From an uncultured Bacillota bacterium (GTDB taxonomy: Bacteria; Bacillota_I; Bacilli_A; RFN20; CAG-449), in the NCBI GenBank assembly GCA_902493275.1, contig CABUOQ010000020.1, positions 1 through 34,973 of the forward strand: a stretch of DNA of 34,973 bases, read 5' to 3'. The notes beneath the pieces are model-generated. The model did not search any database. It had not been told where the DNA came from and saw only the letters and a list, made by a program, of their open reading frames with translations. Positions 8,268-17,669 of this stretch are shown here, piece by piece; the first letter of the stretch is position 1; every line of letters begins with the position of its first letter. The translations under genes were made by a program, and so were the position numbers.

Positions 8268-8296
8268 TTGACTAATGCGTGTTTTATAACTATCAT
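8268..8296 (+). promoter_or_regulatory. Sigma-A-type promoter of the 701 aa lipoprotein gene
   Basis: TTGACT (8268-8273), a 17-bp spacer and TATCAT (8291-8296) precede GGGGGG at 8306-8311 and the ATG at 8320. Confidence 0.75.
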
Positions 8297-8319
8297 TATT
8301 CTCATGGGGGGATTTAAAA

Positions 8320-10425
8320 ATGAAAAAACTTTCAATTTGTACATTATCATTGTTAACTTTTTCAACGCTTACTGGAATATCTAGCTGTAACGAAGTAATT
8401 TCCACTTCTAGTTCCATACCAACATCAGAAGTTACCACCTCGGAAACCACTTCTTCAGAACCTTCTTCCTCAGTAAAACAAGCTCACGCTATTACCTTTA
8501 CTGAAAGCGAAGACTTCTCTGTTGAATGTGAATTAACCGAAGCCAAAGAAGGAGACAAAGTATCCTTCACTATCGTTTTAAATAACGATCACACCGAAAT
8601 AACCGCCGTTAAAGTTTATAACGAAACCTTAACTGCAAACAATCAAGAAGTTTATAGCTTTGTCATGCAAGATAGCGATGCTTCTGTTGTTATCGAATCA
8701 AACGATACAAGAGCTCAACAACCAACAATCAAACAAGTTATTACTAACTTAGCTTCAAAGAAGAACTATTCCTACTTCTTAGAAGACAAGATTTTCAACA
8801 CCGAAACCAAGTATTACTTTACCGAAAAAGCTTATTACTACACCTATTCCAAAGACAACTCTTCCTTAGGTTTAGCTGAAGACTTAAACGGTGATGTCTT
8901 CCAATTCGAATTAGGTGAAAACGGAATTATCGAAGGTGATGCAACTAAAGATAAAGATGGAAATGTCGTAAACGGCTTATGGGCTAACGCTATTATTTCC
9001 TTTGCCGATTTCAATTTAAACGCCTTACCAGATGAAGCAAACTTAGATAATAAATACGTTATCGAAGATGATGCTAACAAGTTATTATTTGCCGCTTTCG
9101 CTGGTTATGCTGATGCCTATGTTATGCCATATATCACTGTTTCAGTTGAAGTTTTAAGCGAAAACACATTCATTTCTACAGTTCACTTCGAACCAGAAGG
9201 TAATAGCACCTATACCGGTGACTGCATCGGTACAGTTACCGCTGTTGATGAAACAACAATTCCGTTCATCGATGAATACATTCAAAACGGTGGTGGTGCT
9301 AAGCTTTCCGAAACTGAAGCTATTGTTGAAATCTTAAGAAAGATCAAAGAATCTAAGAACTATAAAGTTAGCGTTTCTAAAGCTGATACAGCTACCTATG
9401 TCGATTACTTCACAGAAAACTATTTCTATTCTGAAAATATCGCCACACCAGCTAGCTCTAAAGGTCATATCTCAATCGCTGGTTCCATCTACAACTTCAC
9501 AATCGCAGCTGAAGAAGTTAAATTAGGCGATGAAATAACAATCACAGATTCCGCTAACAAAACCGATGTTTGGGCTAACTCCTCTAACACCTTCAAAAAC
9601 TTAGCTACAATAAACTTATCTGATTTTACCTTAACCTTAGGTGAAGACGGAAAGTATTTCTTAAATAACCAAGTCTCTCCAATGACTTCTTTATTTAACT
9701 TAGTTCATGCTGGTGGTTGGTTTGCTACAGTTGATGCAGCTAACGATAAAGTCATCTTCGATGAATTCGATAAGACTCACTTAGTCTATACCTACGTTAG
9801 AGCTGACGAAACAGCCTATACTGTTACAATCGATAACATCGGAACTACATCTATCGCTTCAGTCGATGAATTTAGAGAAGCTAATAAAGACTTTGATCCA
9901 ACAGATATCAGCAAATTATCTACAATCTTAGCTGGATTAAAAGAATCTAAATCTTATTCAATTAAGTTCACAAGTGGATTTGGAACTTTCTCAGGATTAA
10001 GCACTAACTCCTATGAGATTTCCTTCTCTGAAACAGAATACGTTTCTACCTGCACTAACAAAGCTGAATTATCTTACACCTTAAAAGAAGAAGATGGCGT
10101 TGTTAAGAAATATACCAAGGACAACTCTTCTAACGATGTAGTTGAAGATACTACCTACACTTCCTTATGGAGTGGTGAAGCCTTCAAATCATTCAAAGAC
10201 TTCGATGAAACAACCTTAAAAGGTAAGCACAACTTCGATGGAACTTACACAATAACTTCCGCCGAAACCATCACCTTATTAGGAAACATCGTCTACATCA
10301 CTTCCGCTTCCTTCCCAACTAACTTCTCATCTGCTAAAGTTGCAATCGATGAAGAAGCTAAAACATTAACAATCACCGGTACTAGTGGTTTCTATGGAAA
10401 CTACACCATGGTAGTTAATTACTAA
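8320..10425 (+). CDS. Repeat-containing surface lipoprotein, 701 aa
   Basis: The signal peptide ends in lipobox GISSC, with Cys23 the lipidation site. It is followed by a Ser/Thr/Glu linker (about 24-50). Residues about 52-130 resemble the small bacterial-repeat/Ig-like module that ends in FVMQDSDASVVIES. Three related units of about 190 residues follow, starting near KKNYSYFLE (about 148), ESKNYKVSVS (about 344) and ESKSYSIKFTS (about 546). Each opens with a helix (ITNLASKK, EILRKIKE, TILAGLKE) and continues as beta strands. The function is unknown; it is probably anchored on the cell face and binding. It forms a single-gene unit with strong promoter, G-run ribosome binding site and terminator. 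Codons end in C (AAC, TTC, TAC, ACC) far more than in neighbouring genes, suggesting high expression or a separate origin. Confidence 0.85.
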   Translation: MKKLSICTLSLLTFSTLTGISSCNEVISTSSSIPTSEVTTSETTSSEPSSSVKQAHAITFTESEDFSVECELTEAKEGDKVSFTIVLNNDHTEITAVKVYNETLTANNQEVYSFVMQDSDASVVIESNDTRAQQPTIKQVITNLASKKNYSYFLEDKIFNTETKYYFTEKAYYYTYSKDNSSLGLAEDLNGDVFQFELGENGIIEGDATKDKDGNVVNGLWANAIISFADFNLNALPDEANLDNKYVIEDDANKLLFAAFAGYADAYVMPYITVSVEVLSENTFISTVHFEPEGNSTYTGDCIGTVTAVDETTIPFIDEYIQNGGGAKLSETEAIVEILRKIKESKNYKVSVSKADTATYVDYFTENYFYSENIATPASSKGHISIAGSIYNFTIAAEEVKLGDEITITDSANKTDVWANSSNTFKNLATINLSDFTLTLGEDGKYFLNNQVSPMTSLFNLVHAGGWFATVDAANDKVIFDEFDKTHLVYTYVRADETAYTVTIDNIGTTSIASVDEFREANKDFDPTDISKLSTILAGLKESKSYSIKFTSGFGTFSGLSTNSYEISFSETEYVSTCTNKAELSYTLKEEDGVVKKYTKDNSSNDVVEDTTYTSLWSGEAFKSFKDFDETTLKGKHNFDGTYTITSAETITLLGNIVYITSASFPTNFSSAKVAIDEEAKTLTITGTSGFYGNYTMVVNY

Positions 10426-10437
10426 TCTAAACAAACT

Positions 10438-10474
10438 AAAGGATGATTGCTCTTAATAGTAATCATCCTTTTTT
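10438..10474 (+). terminator. Rho-independent terminator after the 701 aa lipoprotein
   Basis: AAAGGATGATT (10438-10448) pairs with AATCATCCTTT (10461-10471), extended inward by ATTGCT/AGTAAT, and is followed by a T-run to 10474. Confidence 0.9.
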
Positions 10475-10692
10475 GTTGCTCCATAATTTGAATAAAATTT
10501 TCAAAACTCAAAGCATCGTATAATATGCAGTTGCACTTGCATTAGTGAAAAACTAGGGATATGCAGAACTTGGACAAGGGTATGCAAATTGTATTAAAGT
10601 AGTATATCTTTGCCATAAAATGCTCTCAGAAACAATATAAAATAAATCAAAATAATTTTTAAGAAACTTAAATATAAATTAATAAAATCTAT

Positions 10693-11946
10693 TTATGTAT
10701 TTTTAATTTTTAAAACAAGATTAATTATATCATCAATGCTTATTTCAGGTAACCCATTTATAAAGGTGTGAACGGTATTATTAAAGCATTGATACCATTT
10801 AGCATCAATTTTGTTAATTCCTAAGTTTGCACCATATAATGAACCAATACTTGCGGCGGTGCAATCATTATCTAGCCCTAAAGCTACGGCTAATGATATG
10901 GCTTTGTCATAATTATTACCCGCTAAAATGGTAACAAAGACAATAGCACACATGTTATTTATTGTATGTACGCTATTCATGCCTGGAAAGCGTTCATCAA
11001 TCAATTTTCTTGCTTCTTTAAAAGTGAATGTTTTATTTTCATATGACATTGCCCATTTTAATTCTTTATATAAACGCGATTCTTTCGGGATGAATTTCAT
11101 TCCAATTTTTAGCGCATCAAGAGGTGTTTCACTTGCAAAACTAGAAGAAATAGAGGCTGCTAAGAACATTTCACCATAGATTCCATTTCGTCTATGAGTT
11201 AAGTATGCATCATTATAGCAACATTTCGCGGCTTTTAATGGTTCACCAGGATAAATATAAGCAAAAGCATCAGCTCTTATTGCCGCGCCAATCCATTCTA
11301 TAAACGGATTATCTTCGGCAACGAGGTTGCATGTTACTCCTTTTTTTAAATTCTTTAAGGCTCTATCTTCGGCAGTGCAAGCATAAGGAAGATAATTAAT
11401 CCAAAATTCACCAATATCACTAAGTGTATAATCCTTACCATATTTATCAAGAAGTAATAGATTTAAGATAGTGAAATTAATATCATCATCGACTAGACAA
11501 GCATTCATTCTATTTAAGGTGTAATTTTTTCTTTTATCGATTCCATATTGAATCCAGTTCTCATCTTTATCAATATCATGCCAATATTCAGTAGGTGGAA
11601 AGGGAGTACCTGTTTGTTTAGCTAATTGTTCCATATATTCGATTGAATATCCTTCAACTGGAACACCAAGTAAGCATCCAACAAAACGTCCAATAATGGC
11701 ACCCTTTAATTTTTCAAGATAATTATTGACGGGATATGATGATAAATCTAATTCAGAAAGATCTAAAATACTTTTTAAATCATTTGGTTCTTGGGGATGA
11801 CTAGCCTCATTTTTTAGTGTATTTAGTAAATTTTTTAGTTCTAATTCGTTTAGATTATTTATATCTTCAAAAGAATATGAATCTTGTTCATATCGCAATT
11901 GTTGATATAGCTTTATTTCTTCTTTTAGTTCCTTAATATTTTCCAT
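10693..11946 (-). CDS. ADP-ribosylglycohydrolase-family protein, cytoplasmic, 417 aa
   Basis: The all-helical ADP-ribosylglycohydrolase (DraG/ARH, PF03747) fold begins at KLKGAIIGRFVGCLLGVPVE (about 79-98). Metal-ligand motifs are V152-D153-D154-D155 (the TDD[T/D] site) and GLDNDCTAASIGSLYGA (about 357-373), the counterpart of GxDTDTxA. The Thr after the second Asp is Cys362, with Thr363 next. Residues 1-75 form an extra helical N-terminal region absent from minimal members. No signal peptide is seen, so it acts inside the cell. The family hydrolyses N- or O-glycosidic bonds of ADP-ribose or related ribosides using two Mg ions. It is last in the minus-strand operon, three bases after the preceding lipoprotein gene and without an obvious ribosome binding site, so probably translationally coupled. 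The substrate is unknown. Confidence 0.87.
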   Translation of the reverse strand: MENIKELKEEIKLYQQLRYEQDSYSFEDINNLNELELKNLLNTLKNEASHPQEPNDLKSILDLSELDLSSYPVNNYLEKLKGAIIGRFVGCLLGVPVEGYSIEYMEQLAKQTGTPFPPTEYWHDIDKDENWIQYGIDKRKNYTLNRMNACLVDDDINFTILNLLLLDKYGKDYTLSDIGEFWINYLPYACTAEDRALKNLKKGVTCNLVAEDNPFIEWIGAAIRADAFAYIYPGEPLKAAKCCYNDAYLTHRRNGIYGEMFLAASISSSFASETPLDALKIGMKFIPKESRLYKELKWAMSYENKTFTFKEARKLIDERFPGMNSVHTINNMCAIVFVTILAGNNYDKAISLAVALGLDNDCTAASIGSLYGANLGINKIDAKWYQCFNNTVHTFINGLPEISIDDIINLVLKIKNT

Positions 11947-11949
11947 AAT

Positions 11950-13632
11950 TTAATTATTAGCTATAGTTGCATAATTAGCAATACCGGTGATTTTATAAAC
12001 GTTTTCATTTCCTCCCTGTGAATTATCAAAACCGTACATATAATAATCTAAATAGTATTTGCCACTTGTGGTTGCGTTTTTAAACGTATAAGTATGTTTG
12101 CCAACTAACATTGATGTAGAACCAGTTGGCTCTAACCATAATTCGTTATTTTGAGCTTTAAAAGCACTAGGAAGAGTAACATAATCAAAGAAATCGACAG
12201 TGATATCATTATTATCCATAAAAGTAATATTGATATCTTTAGAATTCAATGAAGCAGGATTTTTCATTGTTTTAACTTCTTTAAGGGGTTCATTACCTAA
12301 AATTGTTTCATTTCCATTCATAAGATCTACAAAGCAATACTGACTATCGTTCCAATCAATTCCCGAACTGGAAAAATTATGTTTCTCTTCATCAATTTGG
12401 CTATGAATTATAAAACTATCTGCCACATATACTTTATCATTAATCGTATATAATAAACAATATGATGAAACACAATATTCAAGTTCTAATGATTCAATAT
12501 CAAATCTTAAAGTATTAGTTGATTGGATTGTTTCTAGTGGTAATTCATAATAATAATTTCCATGACCATTGGCCAATTTTGAATTTTGCCATTCTTCAGC
12601 CATTGTGATATCATTTATTTTTACTTTAGCTTTTTGACCTTCCATTCTATTAATAGCAAATCTAGATAGTTGAAGTTTACTAATCGCGTTTTTATCAACG
12701 CTATCTGGAAGTGTCATTGTAAATGAATGGGTTTTACCTTGATTGAAACAATAAGTGTATCCATGACGATTGTAACCTCCCCATCCCACTCTAAAAGTTA
12801 CATTTCCAATACCGGTTGATAAATCTTCGATACTAAGGGAAGTGATGGTAGTTTCCTCTTTAGCGGTAATATAAGTTTTTCCACTTTTATTGATGACATC
12901 AGTTTGTCCGATACACCAATCATCCATTCTCCAAGAAATGGTTCCATTATCATAATAAAGATCGAATAGTCCAGAAAAGTTTGTCCCAAAATCACATGAT
13001 GTATCAAATACTTCACTATAATTTCCGTTTTGATAAGTTCCATAAGATAATCTCCAGTTATTTCCATCAATATAAGGCTTAAATAGATCTCCTGTAAGAA
13101 CGTTACTTTCATACGATCCATTTAAAACTATGCCATATTCTTTATCTTTTGTTGGAGTGACCATATTCAAATTTATTCTTAGATGAAATGAAGATGATTC
13201 ATACATCGATTCCAATAAAAACTTACCATTCGTAGATGAGATAGTATTTTCGTTAATTACATAGTCTTGTCCATCGATTACTTTAAAATCTCCAAAAGTT
13301 TCATATTGTTCCTCACTAGAAGATTCACTACTAGAACTAATCTCTTCACTTGATGAAGATTCTTCGCTAGAAGATATTTCACTAGAACTTTGTTCTTCAC
13401 TTGAAATAATCTCACTTGAACTTTGTTCTTCACTTGAAATGACAAGACTAGAACTATTTTCTTCACTAGATATGCTACTTTTAGAAGATACTACTTCAGT
13501 TGATGATATACTTGATTCTTTTGATTGACTTTCTGATGATGAACTACTTATTGAAGATGTGGAATTATTACATCCTAATAGTAATAAAATCATAGAAAAG
13601 TTGATAAGATTTAATACTTTGTTTTTTTTCAT
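11950..13632 (-). CDS. Surface lipoprotein on a Ser/Glu stalk, paralogue of the upstream secreted protein
   Basis: The signal peptide ends at lipobox LLLGC (Cys21). About 90 residues of Ser/Glu-rich repeats (about 22-110) form a likely wall-spanning stalk. The rest (about 112-560) aligns along its length with residues about 30-470 of the protein encoded next to it at 13649-16009. Both share YGIVLNGSYESN/YGIIFNGSYNDN, then FKPYxxGNxWRxSYGTY, CDFGxNFxGLxD, WGGYNRHGYTYC/WGGYNHYGFTKC and then FSSSGIDWNDSQY/YQSENIGWNGSQY. The first 160 residues after the stalk look like a concanavalin-type jelly roll; the rest is beta-rich and not recognised. It has no catalytic motif that I can name, and ligand binding is the likely role. 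GGGAG precedes the start; it lies 16 bases after the upstream gene. Confidence 0.82.
   Translation of the reverse strand: MKKNKVLNLINFSMILLLLGCNNSTSSISSSSSESQSKESSISSTEVVSSKSSISSEENSSSLVISSEEQSSSEIISSEEQSSSEISSSEESSSSEEISSSSESSSEEQYETFGDFKVIDGQDYVINENTISSTNGKFLLESMYESSSFHLRINLNMVTPTKDKEYGIVLNGSYESNVLTGDLFKPYIDGNNWRLSYGTYQNGNYSEVFDTSCDFGTNFSGLFDLYYDNGTISWRMDDWCIGQTDVINKSGKTYITAKEETTITSLSIEDLSTGIGNVTFRVGWGGYNRHGYTYCFNQGKTHSFTMTLPDSVDKNAISKLQLSRFAINRMEGQKAKVKINDITMAEEWQNSKLANGHGNYYYELPLETIQSTNTLRFDIESLELEYCVSSYCLLYTINDKVYVADSFIIHSQIDEEKHNFSSSGIDWNDSQYCFVDLMNGNETILGNEPLKEVKTMKNPASLNSKDINITFMDNNDITVDFFDYVTLPSAFKAQNNELWLEPTGSTSMLVGKHTYTFKNATTSGKYYLDYYMYGFDNSQGGNENVYKITGIANYATIANN
13303..13569 (-). 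repeat. Ser/Glu-codon low-complexity repeat (stalk coding region)
   Basis: Imperfect repeats of TCTTCACTTGAAAT and ACTTGAACTTTG (plus-strand reading) encode the Ser-Ser-Glu-Glu stalk. Tracts of this kind change length by slippage or recombination, so stalk length may vary between strains. Confidence 0.7.
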
Positions 13633-13648
13633 AATTTTCTCCCTTTAA

Positions 13649-16009
13649 TTAAAACTTATTATCACGATAGTTATAGCCTTCACAAAAGCTCATCGCATCA
13701 GCATTTTGATAACATTCAATCTGTGAAACTGAGACAAAGTGTTCACTACCACCAGCTTCACCAATTATTCTAATTCCAGTTACTTTTATTGGATTAAAGA
13801 TAAAATAATAAATTGAACATTCGATAAAATCATTGCGACTATCAGAGTTAGGATATCCAACATCATTAATCACATCTATATCAGTCCATACATCATCTAT
13901 CAAGCCTTCAACATGAAGAGAACCATTTTTAAACCATCCGCCAGTATTCCAAGTGCAGCCCATTTGATAGCATAATTTACTAATGGTGACTTCTTGATCA
14001 AATTGATATCCCATATAGAAAGTATTACTAACACCGGGCGCTACAAATGAATCATATTGTGATGGTCCAAGACCGGATGATCCAATTGAATAGATTTTTT
14101 CGTTTCTTATGACATTTAAATCTTTATTTCCACCGCCGGTTGGGCTAGGTGATGAAGTGATTATGTTTCCGATTTGTGCAAGATTATATTTTGAAAAATA
14201 TGTTTCATAATCTAAATCAAATTCAAAGTAATCAAAAGCGTACCAATTATCTTGTAATGTGGTGATTTTAATTATGTGAAAACTATTAGTTAAGTTAGCG
14301 ATACGCGCTAAGGATTTGCGATATCCTTCATTTTCGTTATAAGTTGTAAATGTTCCATAATCTTTATTATCAATTTCAACTTTAAACGTTCCTCCAAGGG
14401 GACCGCGATATCCAAATATTTCTGCACGAGGACCCTTGAATGACATTTGCAATGTTGAATCCTTTTGATATGTTCCAAGCTCAAATTTTTTGCTAGCGGA
14501 ATCATTAAATAAACGAATGAAATTGCTACTTTGTATGTCATATATATCAGTTTCAAATGTCATAGATTGAAAAGGATAATCACCTTCTTCATAACCACCG
14601 ATACTATAATGACCTGTCGCTGTTACAAGATATACTTCTTGACCATATGATATATCAAAATTACTCATCAGAAAGTTGATGGTAAATGTTCCAGATGCTA
14701 AAGAATTAAATGTATATATACTTGAATTAAGTTCTAAATTTCCTAAAGCATTTGAAGTCAAAGTTATTTCTGATTTATATGAGAAAGCAGTTGCTAAAGA
14801 TACTTGTTTTTCAAAATTTACTATTGCTTTATCATCTATCAAATCTTGTTTTACATCGAATACATCAAAATTTTCTGGCGATTTCATTGATAGAATTTTT
14901 GACATTTTTTTGTTTCCAAGTAAAGTAGTATTTTTAGTTCCTTTTAAATTCACAAAAAGATATTGACTACCATTCCAACCGATATTTTCACTTTGATAAT
15001 TATGTTCTTTTTCTGAAACACTGGAATTAATTATTATACTATCACCGATGAATAGTTCGCCGTTTTGCTCATAAGCTAAGCGGTAATTGGTGACACAATA
15101 TTCACTTTCAAGTGCAGTTATAGAAAAGTTTAAGGTTTTGGTTGTCGAAATTACATCAATTGGAATTTCATATAATTGATCTCCAGCACTATCATTAATT
15201 GCTGAATTTGAAAAACTTTTTTCCATAATTTGATTATTAATTGTCACTTGTGCTAATTGACCATTAATTCGATTAGGAGCAAAGCGAATAAGGTATAATT
15301 TATCAATTTGAGAAATATTATCATCTAATTTCATGGTAAAGGAGTGAGATTGATTTAAATTATAGCATTTAGTAAATCCATAGTGATTATAGCCACCCCA
15401 TTGATTACGATAGATATAATTTCCAATCCCATCTTTTAATGATTCGATAACTGGATTATTACAAGAAAACTTAAATCCTTCAGCCATAATAAAAGTTGAA
15501 CCTTCGCAATTAACCATGTCGATAGTACCGATTGACCAATTATCCATTCTGAATGCTAAAGTGCCGTCTTTAATATAAAAGTCATATAATCCGGTGAAAT
15601 TTGATCCAAAATCACAACTTATATCAAATATTTGGCTGTAAATGTCATTGAGATAAGTTCCATAGCTTATTCTCCAAGAATTGCCAACATAATATGGTTT
15701 AAATACATCTCCACTTAATTTATTATCATTATATGAACCATTAAATATAATTCCATACTCTGCATTGACATTATTTAAATCACCATTTATTTCGACTTGA
15801 AGATGATAGTTATTATAAATAGAGGAGTTATCTTTGATTAGAAATCTTTCGTTTTTAGAAGAAATTGCGATATTTGAACCATTAATTGTGTATCCCTCTC
15901 CAGATAATATTTGAAAGTCATTTATTGCTTGATTATTTACGTGGCGTGGTGTTTGAATTAAAAAATAGTTGACTAATAAAAATGGAAAAAATAATTTACA
16001 AATATTCAT
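13649..16009 (-). CDS. Large secreted protein with jelly-roll, carbohydrate-binding-like and F5/8 type C-like domains
   Basis: The chosen start is the ATG at 16009 (MNICKLFFPFLLVNYFLI), preceded by AGGA and giving a clean signal peptide; the longer reading from 16045 adds 12 residues that bury it. There is no lipobox. The first 440 residues match the neighbouring lipoprotein at 11950-13632. Next comes a beta domain (about 485-610; LQMSFKGPRAEIFGYRGPLG, IANLTNSFHIIKITTLQDN, DYFEF) also seen at the C-terminus of the upstream lipoprotein and similar to CBM6/35-type modules. The end (about 650-775) resembles an F5/8 type C (discoidin) domain: YQFDQEVTISKLCYQMGCTW, WFKNGSLHVEGL, IKVTGIRIIGEAGGSEHFVS. 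Its start overlaps the end of the preceding gene by 14 bases, so the two are coupled. Role inferred: extracellular glycan or glycoconjugate binding. Confidence 0.8.
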   Translation of the reverse strand: MNICKLFFPFLLVNYFLIQTPRHVNNQAINDFQILSGEGYTINGSNIAISSKNERFLIKDNSSIYNNYHLQVEINGDLNNVNAEYGIIFNGSYNDNKLSGDVFKPYYVGNSWRISYGTYLNDIYSQIFDISCDFGSNFTGLYDFYIKDGTLAFRMDNWSIGTIDMVNCEGSTFIMAEGFKFSCNNPVIESLKDGIGNYIYRNQWGGYNHYGFTKCYNLNQSHSFTMKLDDNISQIDKLYLIRFAPNRINGQLAQVTINNQIMEKSFSNSAINDSAGDQLYEIPIDVISTTKTLNFSITALESEYCVTNYRLAYEQNGELFIGDSIIINSSVSEKEHNYQSENIGWNGSQYLFVNLKGTKNTTLLGNKKMSKILSMKSPENFDVFDVKQDLIDDKAIVNFEKQVSLATAFSYKSEITLTSNALGNLELNSSIYTFNSLASGTFTINFLMSNFDISYGQEVYLVTATGHYSIGGYEEGDYPFQSMTFETDIYDIQSSNFIRLFNDSASKKFELGTYQKDSTLQMSFKGPRAEIFGYRGPLGGTFKVEIDNKDYGTFTTYNENEGYRKSLARIANLTNSFHIIKITTLQDNWYAFDYFEFDLDYETYFSKYNLAQIGNIITSSPSPTGGGNKDLNVIRNEKIYSIGSSGLGPSQYDSFVAPGVSNTFYMGYQFDQEVTISKLCYQMGCTWNTGGWFKNGSLHVEGLIDDVWTDIDVINDVGYPNSDSRNDFIECSIYYFIFNPIKVTGIRIIGEAGGSEHFVSVSQIECYQNADAMSFCEGYNYRDNKF

Positions 16010-17654
16010 ATGAATCCTCACTTTCAACGAGACTTGTTGTACCATATCCGATTGAATCTAGTTCAATTGTTTCATCTCCTAAAGCAACTATTTTTAAAGT
16101 ATGGTCGCTAGCAGTTAAGTTATATATTCTTTTTACTAATGATTGAGGTAATTGATTAATTTCTTTATTTAATGTTAAAGTTGTTGATTGCTCTAAACAA
16201 ATTGTTCCATAAGAAGTATTATCAACAAAGATTTCAAAAGATCCGGCTTGTAAACAAGTTAAGGCATAGACTGTGACGAAATTGCCATAAAAAGAAAATT
16301 CTAATGTGGCATCTTTTGTTGCAGTTGCTAGTCCAAATGAATTATAAAAATCATTATTGTAAATTTTACTAAAACCATAATTAGTTATTGTTTCATCTGC
16401 GATAGAAATTCTTATTTCATCATCCACAACATATTGGTTTGGAATAAATTCAATGTCGTTAGTTTTTAATGTTGTATCATCAATTTTTCCTTGAGCAAGA
16501 TTAACAACTTCTTTACCTAAATTTGTTATGCGATTGGCCCAATTTGAGATAGTATCATCACCTAAACCAGGACGATTAGTATTAATATATCGATCTCCAG
16601 ATTTTTCTTTTAAATCATCTGGAAGATTTTTATATCCAAGAAATACTCCCATCATTAAACATGCGGTAGCAGCATTGCAATCATTATCAAATCCTGCTCG
16701 AAGGGCAATTTGTCCAGTAGTTTTAAAATCGCCATTTCCATACATTAATGACATCAAAGTCATAGCAAAGTTTATTTCACAATCAAGAGTATTGTTGTTT
16801 TTATAATATGTTTGTGTTAGGATTTGTCGGGCTTGAAGCCAAGTATAATTAGGATATTTATCTTTAATTCTAAAAATCATATCACTTATTTTATATGCAC
16901 TTGAATTTATATCATATAATTCTTGAACATTTCTAATAGAGGACAAAATATCATCATTAACATATAATTCCGCGATTAGTGCGCTATAAAAAGAAGCAAG
17001 TTCTAGAGCCACTCCATCACCAACAGAAGCTAGCCACCAAGCACTTCTACTTTTAGCGTTTTCTTTCATACCAGGAGATATCATTCCAAATACTTCACAT
17101 TCGATTTGAGCATCAATTGCACGATAATCAGGATTATATTGTCTACTACCAGTTAAAGGTGGCAAATATCCTTTATCCATTAAGGATTTAGCAGAGGCAT
17201 TTCCACACCAAATGTAATCACGAATATGATTCTTCCATTCAATGACAAGGTCTTGGTAAGTGATATCATTAACTCCATATGTTTCCATGGCATGAGTCCA
17301 TACATATTCTAATGAAGTATCATCATCAGTGGAATAAGTTGAAGATACTAACCAAGGAACATCTTCAGGATTAGGAGTGGTAGTGTATTGAAATTCAGTA
17401 GGTAATCCAGAAAAATTGCCCCATAATTCCGCGATTAAGCCACCATAAGTTTTATCGTAGTATTCTTCTAATGATATATTAATATCATATTCAATATTGT
17501 TTATTGATGAAGAAGAACTTTGACTTGAACTTGAGTTATTAGATGAACTGAATGAACTATTTTCACTAGAAGAAGATGTGTTGTTTTTTTGACATCCGTT
17601 GATGAAAATACAATTCATAAGTAGCAAGCAAGAAACTAGTTTTTTTCTTTTCAT
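15996..17654 (-). CDS. Lipoprotein with ADP-ribosylglycohydrolase-family domain and C-terminal carbohydrate-binding-like domain
   Basis: The signal peptide ends at lipobox FINGC (Cys21). A Ser/Asn linker (26-52) leads to the ADP-ribosylglycohydrolase fold: YYDKTYGGLIAELWGN (65-80), metal motif STDDDTSLEYVW (108-119), and a second metal motif AGFDNDCNAATACLMMGVFL (320-339), where D323 and D325 match the DxD pair and the usual Thr is Cys326. The fold is followed (about 410-545) by a beta domain (ATLEFSFYGNFVTVYAL, IYNLTASDHTLKIVALGDE) shared with the next protein and resembling CBM6/35 modules. Most members of this hydrolase family are cytoplasmic; a membrane-anchored extracellular version coupled to a binding domain is unusual. 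It is first in the four-gene operon and divergent from an AraC-type regulator 55 bp away. AAAGGA precedes the start. Confidence 0.85.
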   Translation of the reverse strand: MKRKKLVSCLLLMNCIFINGCQKNNTSSSSENSSFSSSNNSSSSQSSSSSINNIEYDINISLEEYYDKTYGGLIAELWGNFSGLPTEFQYTTTPNPEDVPWLVSSTYSTDDDTSLEYVWTHAMETYGVNDITYQDLVIEWKNHIRDYIWCGNASAKSLMDKGYLPPLTGSRQYNPDYRAIDAQIECEVFGMISPGMKENAKSRSAWWLASVGDGVALELASFYSALIAELYVNDDILSSIRNVQELYDINSSAYKISDMIFRIKDKYPNYTWLQARQILTQTYYKNNNTLDCEINFAMTLMSLMYGNGDFKTTGQIALRAGFDNDCNAATACLMMGVFLGYKNLPDDLKEKSGDRYINTNRPGLGDDTISNWANRITNLGKEVVNLAQGKIDDTTLKTNDIEFIPNQYVVDDEIRISIADETITNYGFSKIYNNDFYNSFGLATATKDATLEFSFYGNFVTVYALTCLQAGSFEIFVDNTSYGTICLEQSTTLTLNKEINQLPQSLVKRIYNLTASDHTLKIVALGDETIELDSIGYGTTSLVESEDSYEYL

Positions 17655-17669
17655 TTAAAATCCTTTCTT

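Noticed and set aside
7461..8319. CRISPR-like or guide-RNA locus beside the IS110 remnant
   Set aside because: Only one 12-bp direct repeat is visible (8168 and 8197), with no regular spacing; an IS110 guide RNA is possible but cannot be defined from a truncated element.
10524..10640. A short frame reading AVALALVKN, a stop, then GYAELGQGYANCIKVVYL and so on
   Set aside because: It is protein-like and could be a relic of a gene, but it has an in-frame stop, no start or ribosome binding site, and no family I can name. Too short to call a pseudogene.
12798..13121. 107 aa minus-strand frame inside the stalked lipoprotein gene
   Set aside because: Shadow of the real gene in another frame; composition and lack of start signals argue against expression.
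16010..16045. Upstream start for the 13649-16009 gene
   Set aside because: It would place charged residues before the signal peptide; the ATG at 16009 has AGGA in front and a clean hydrophobic start.
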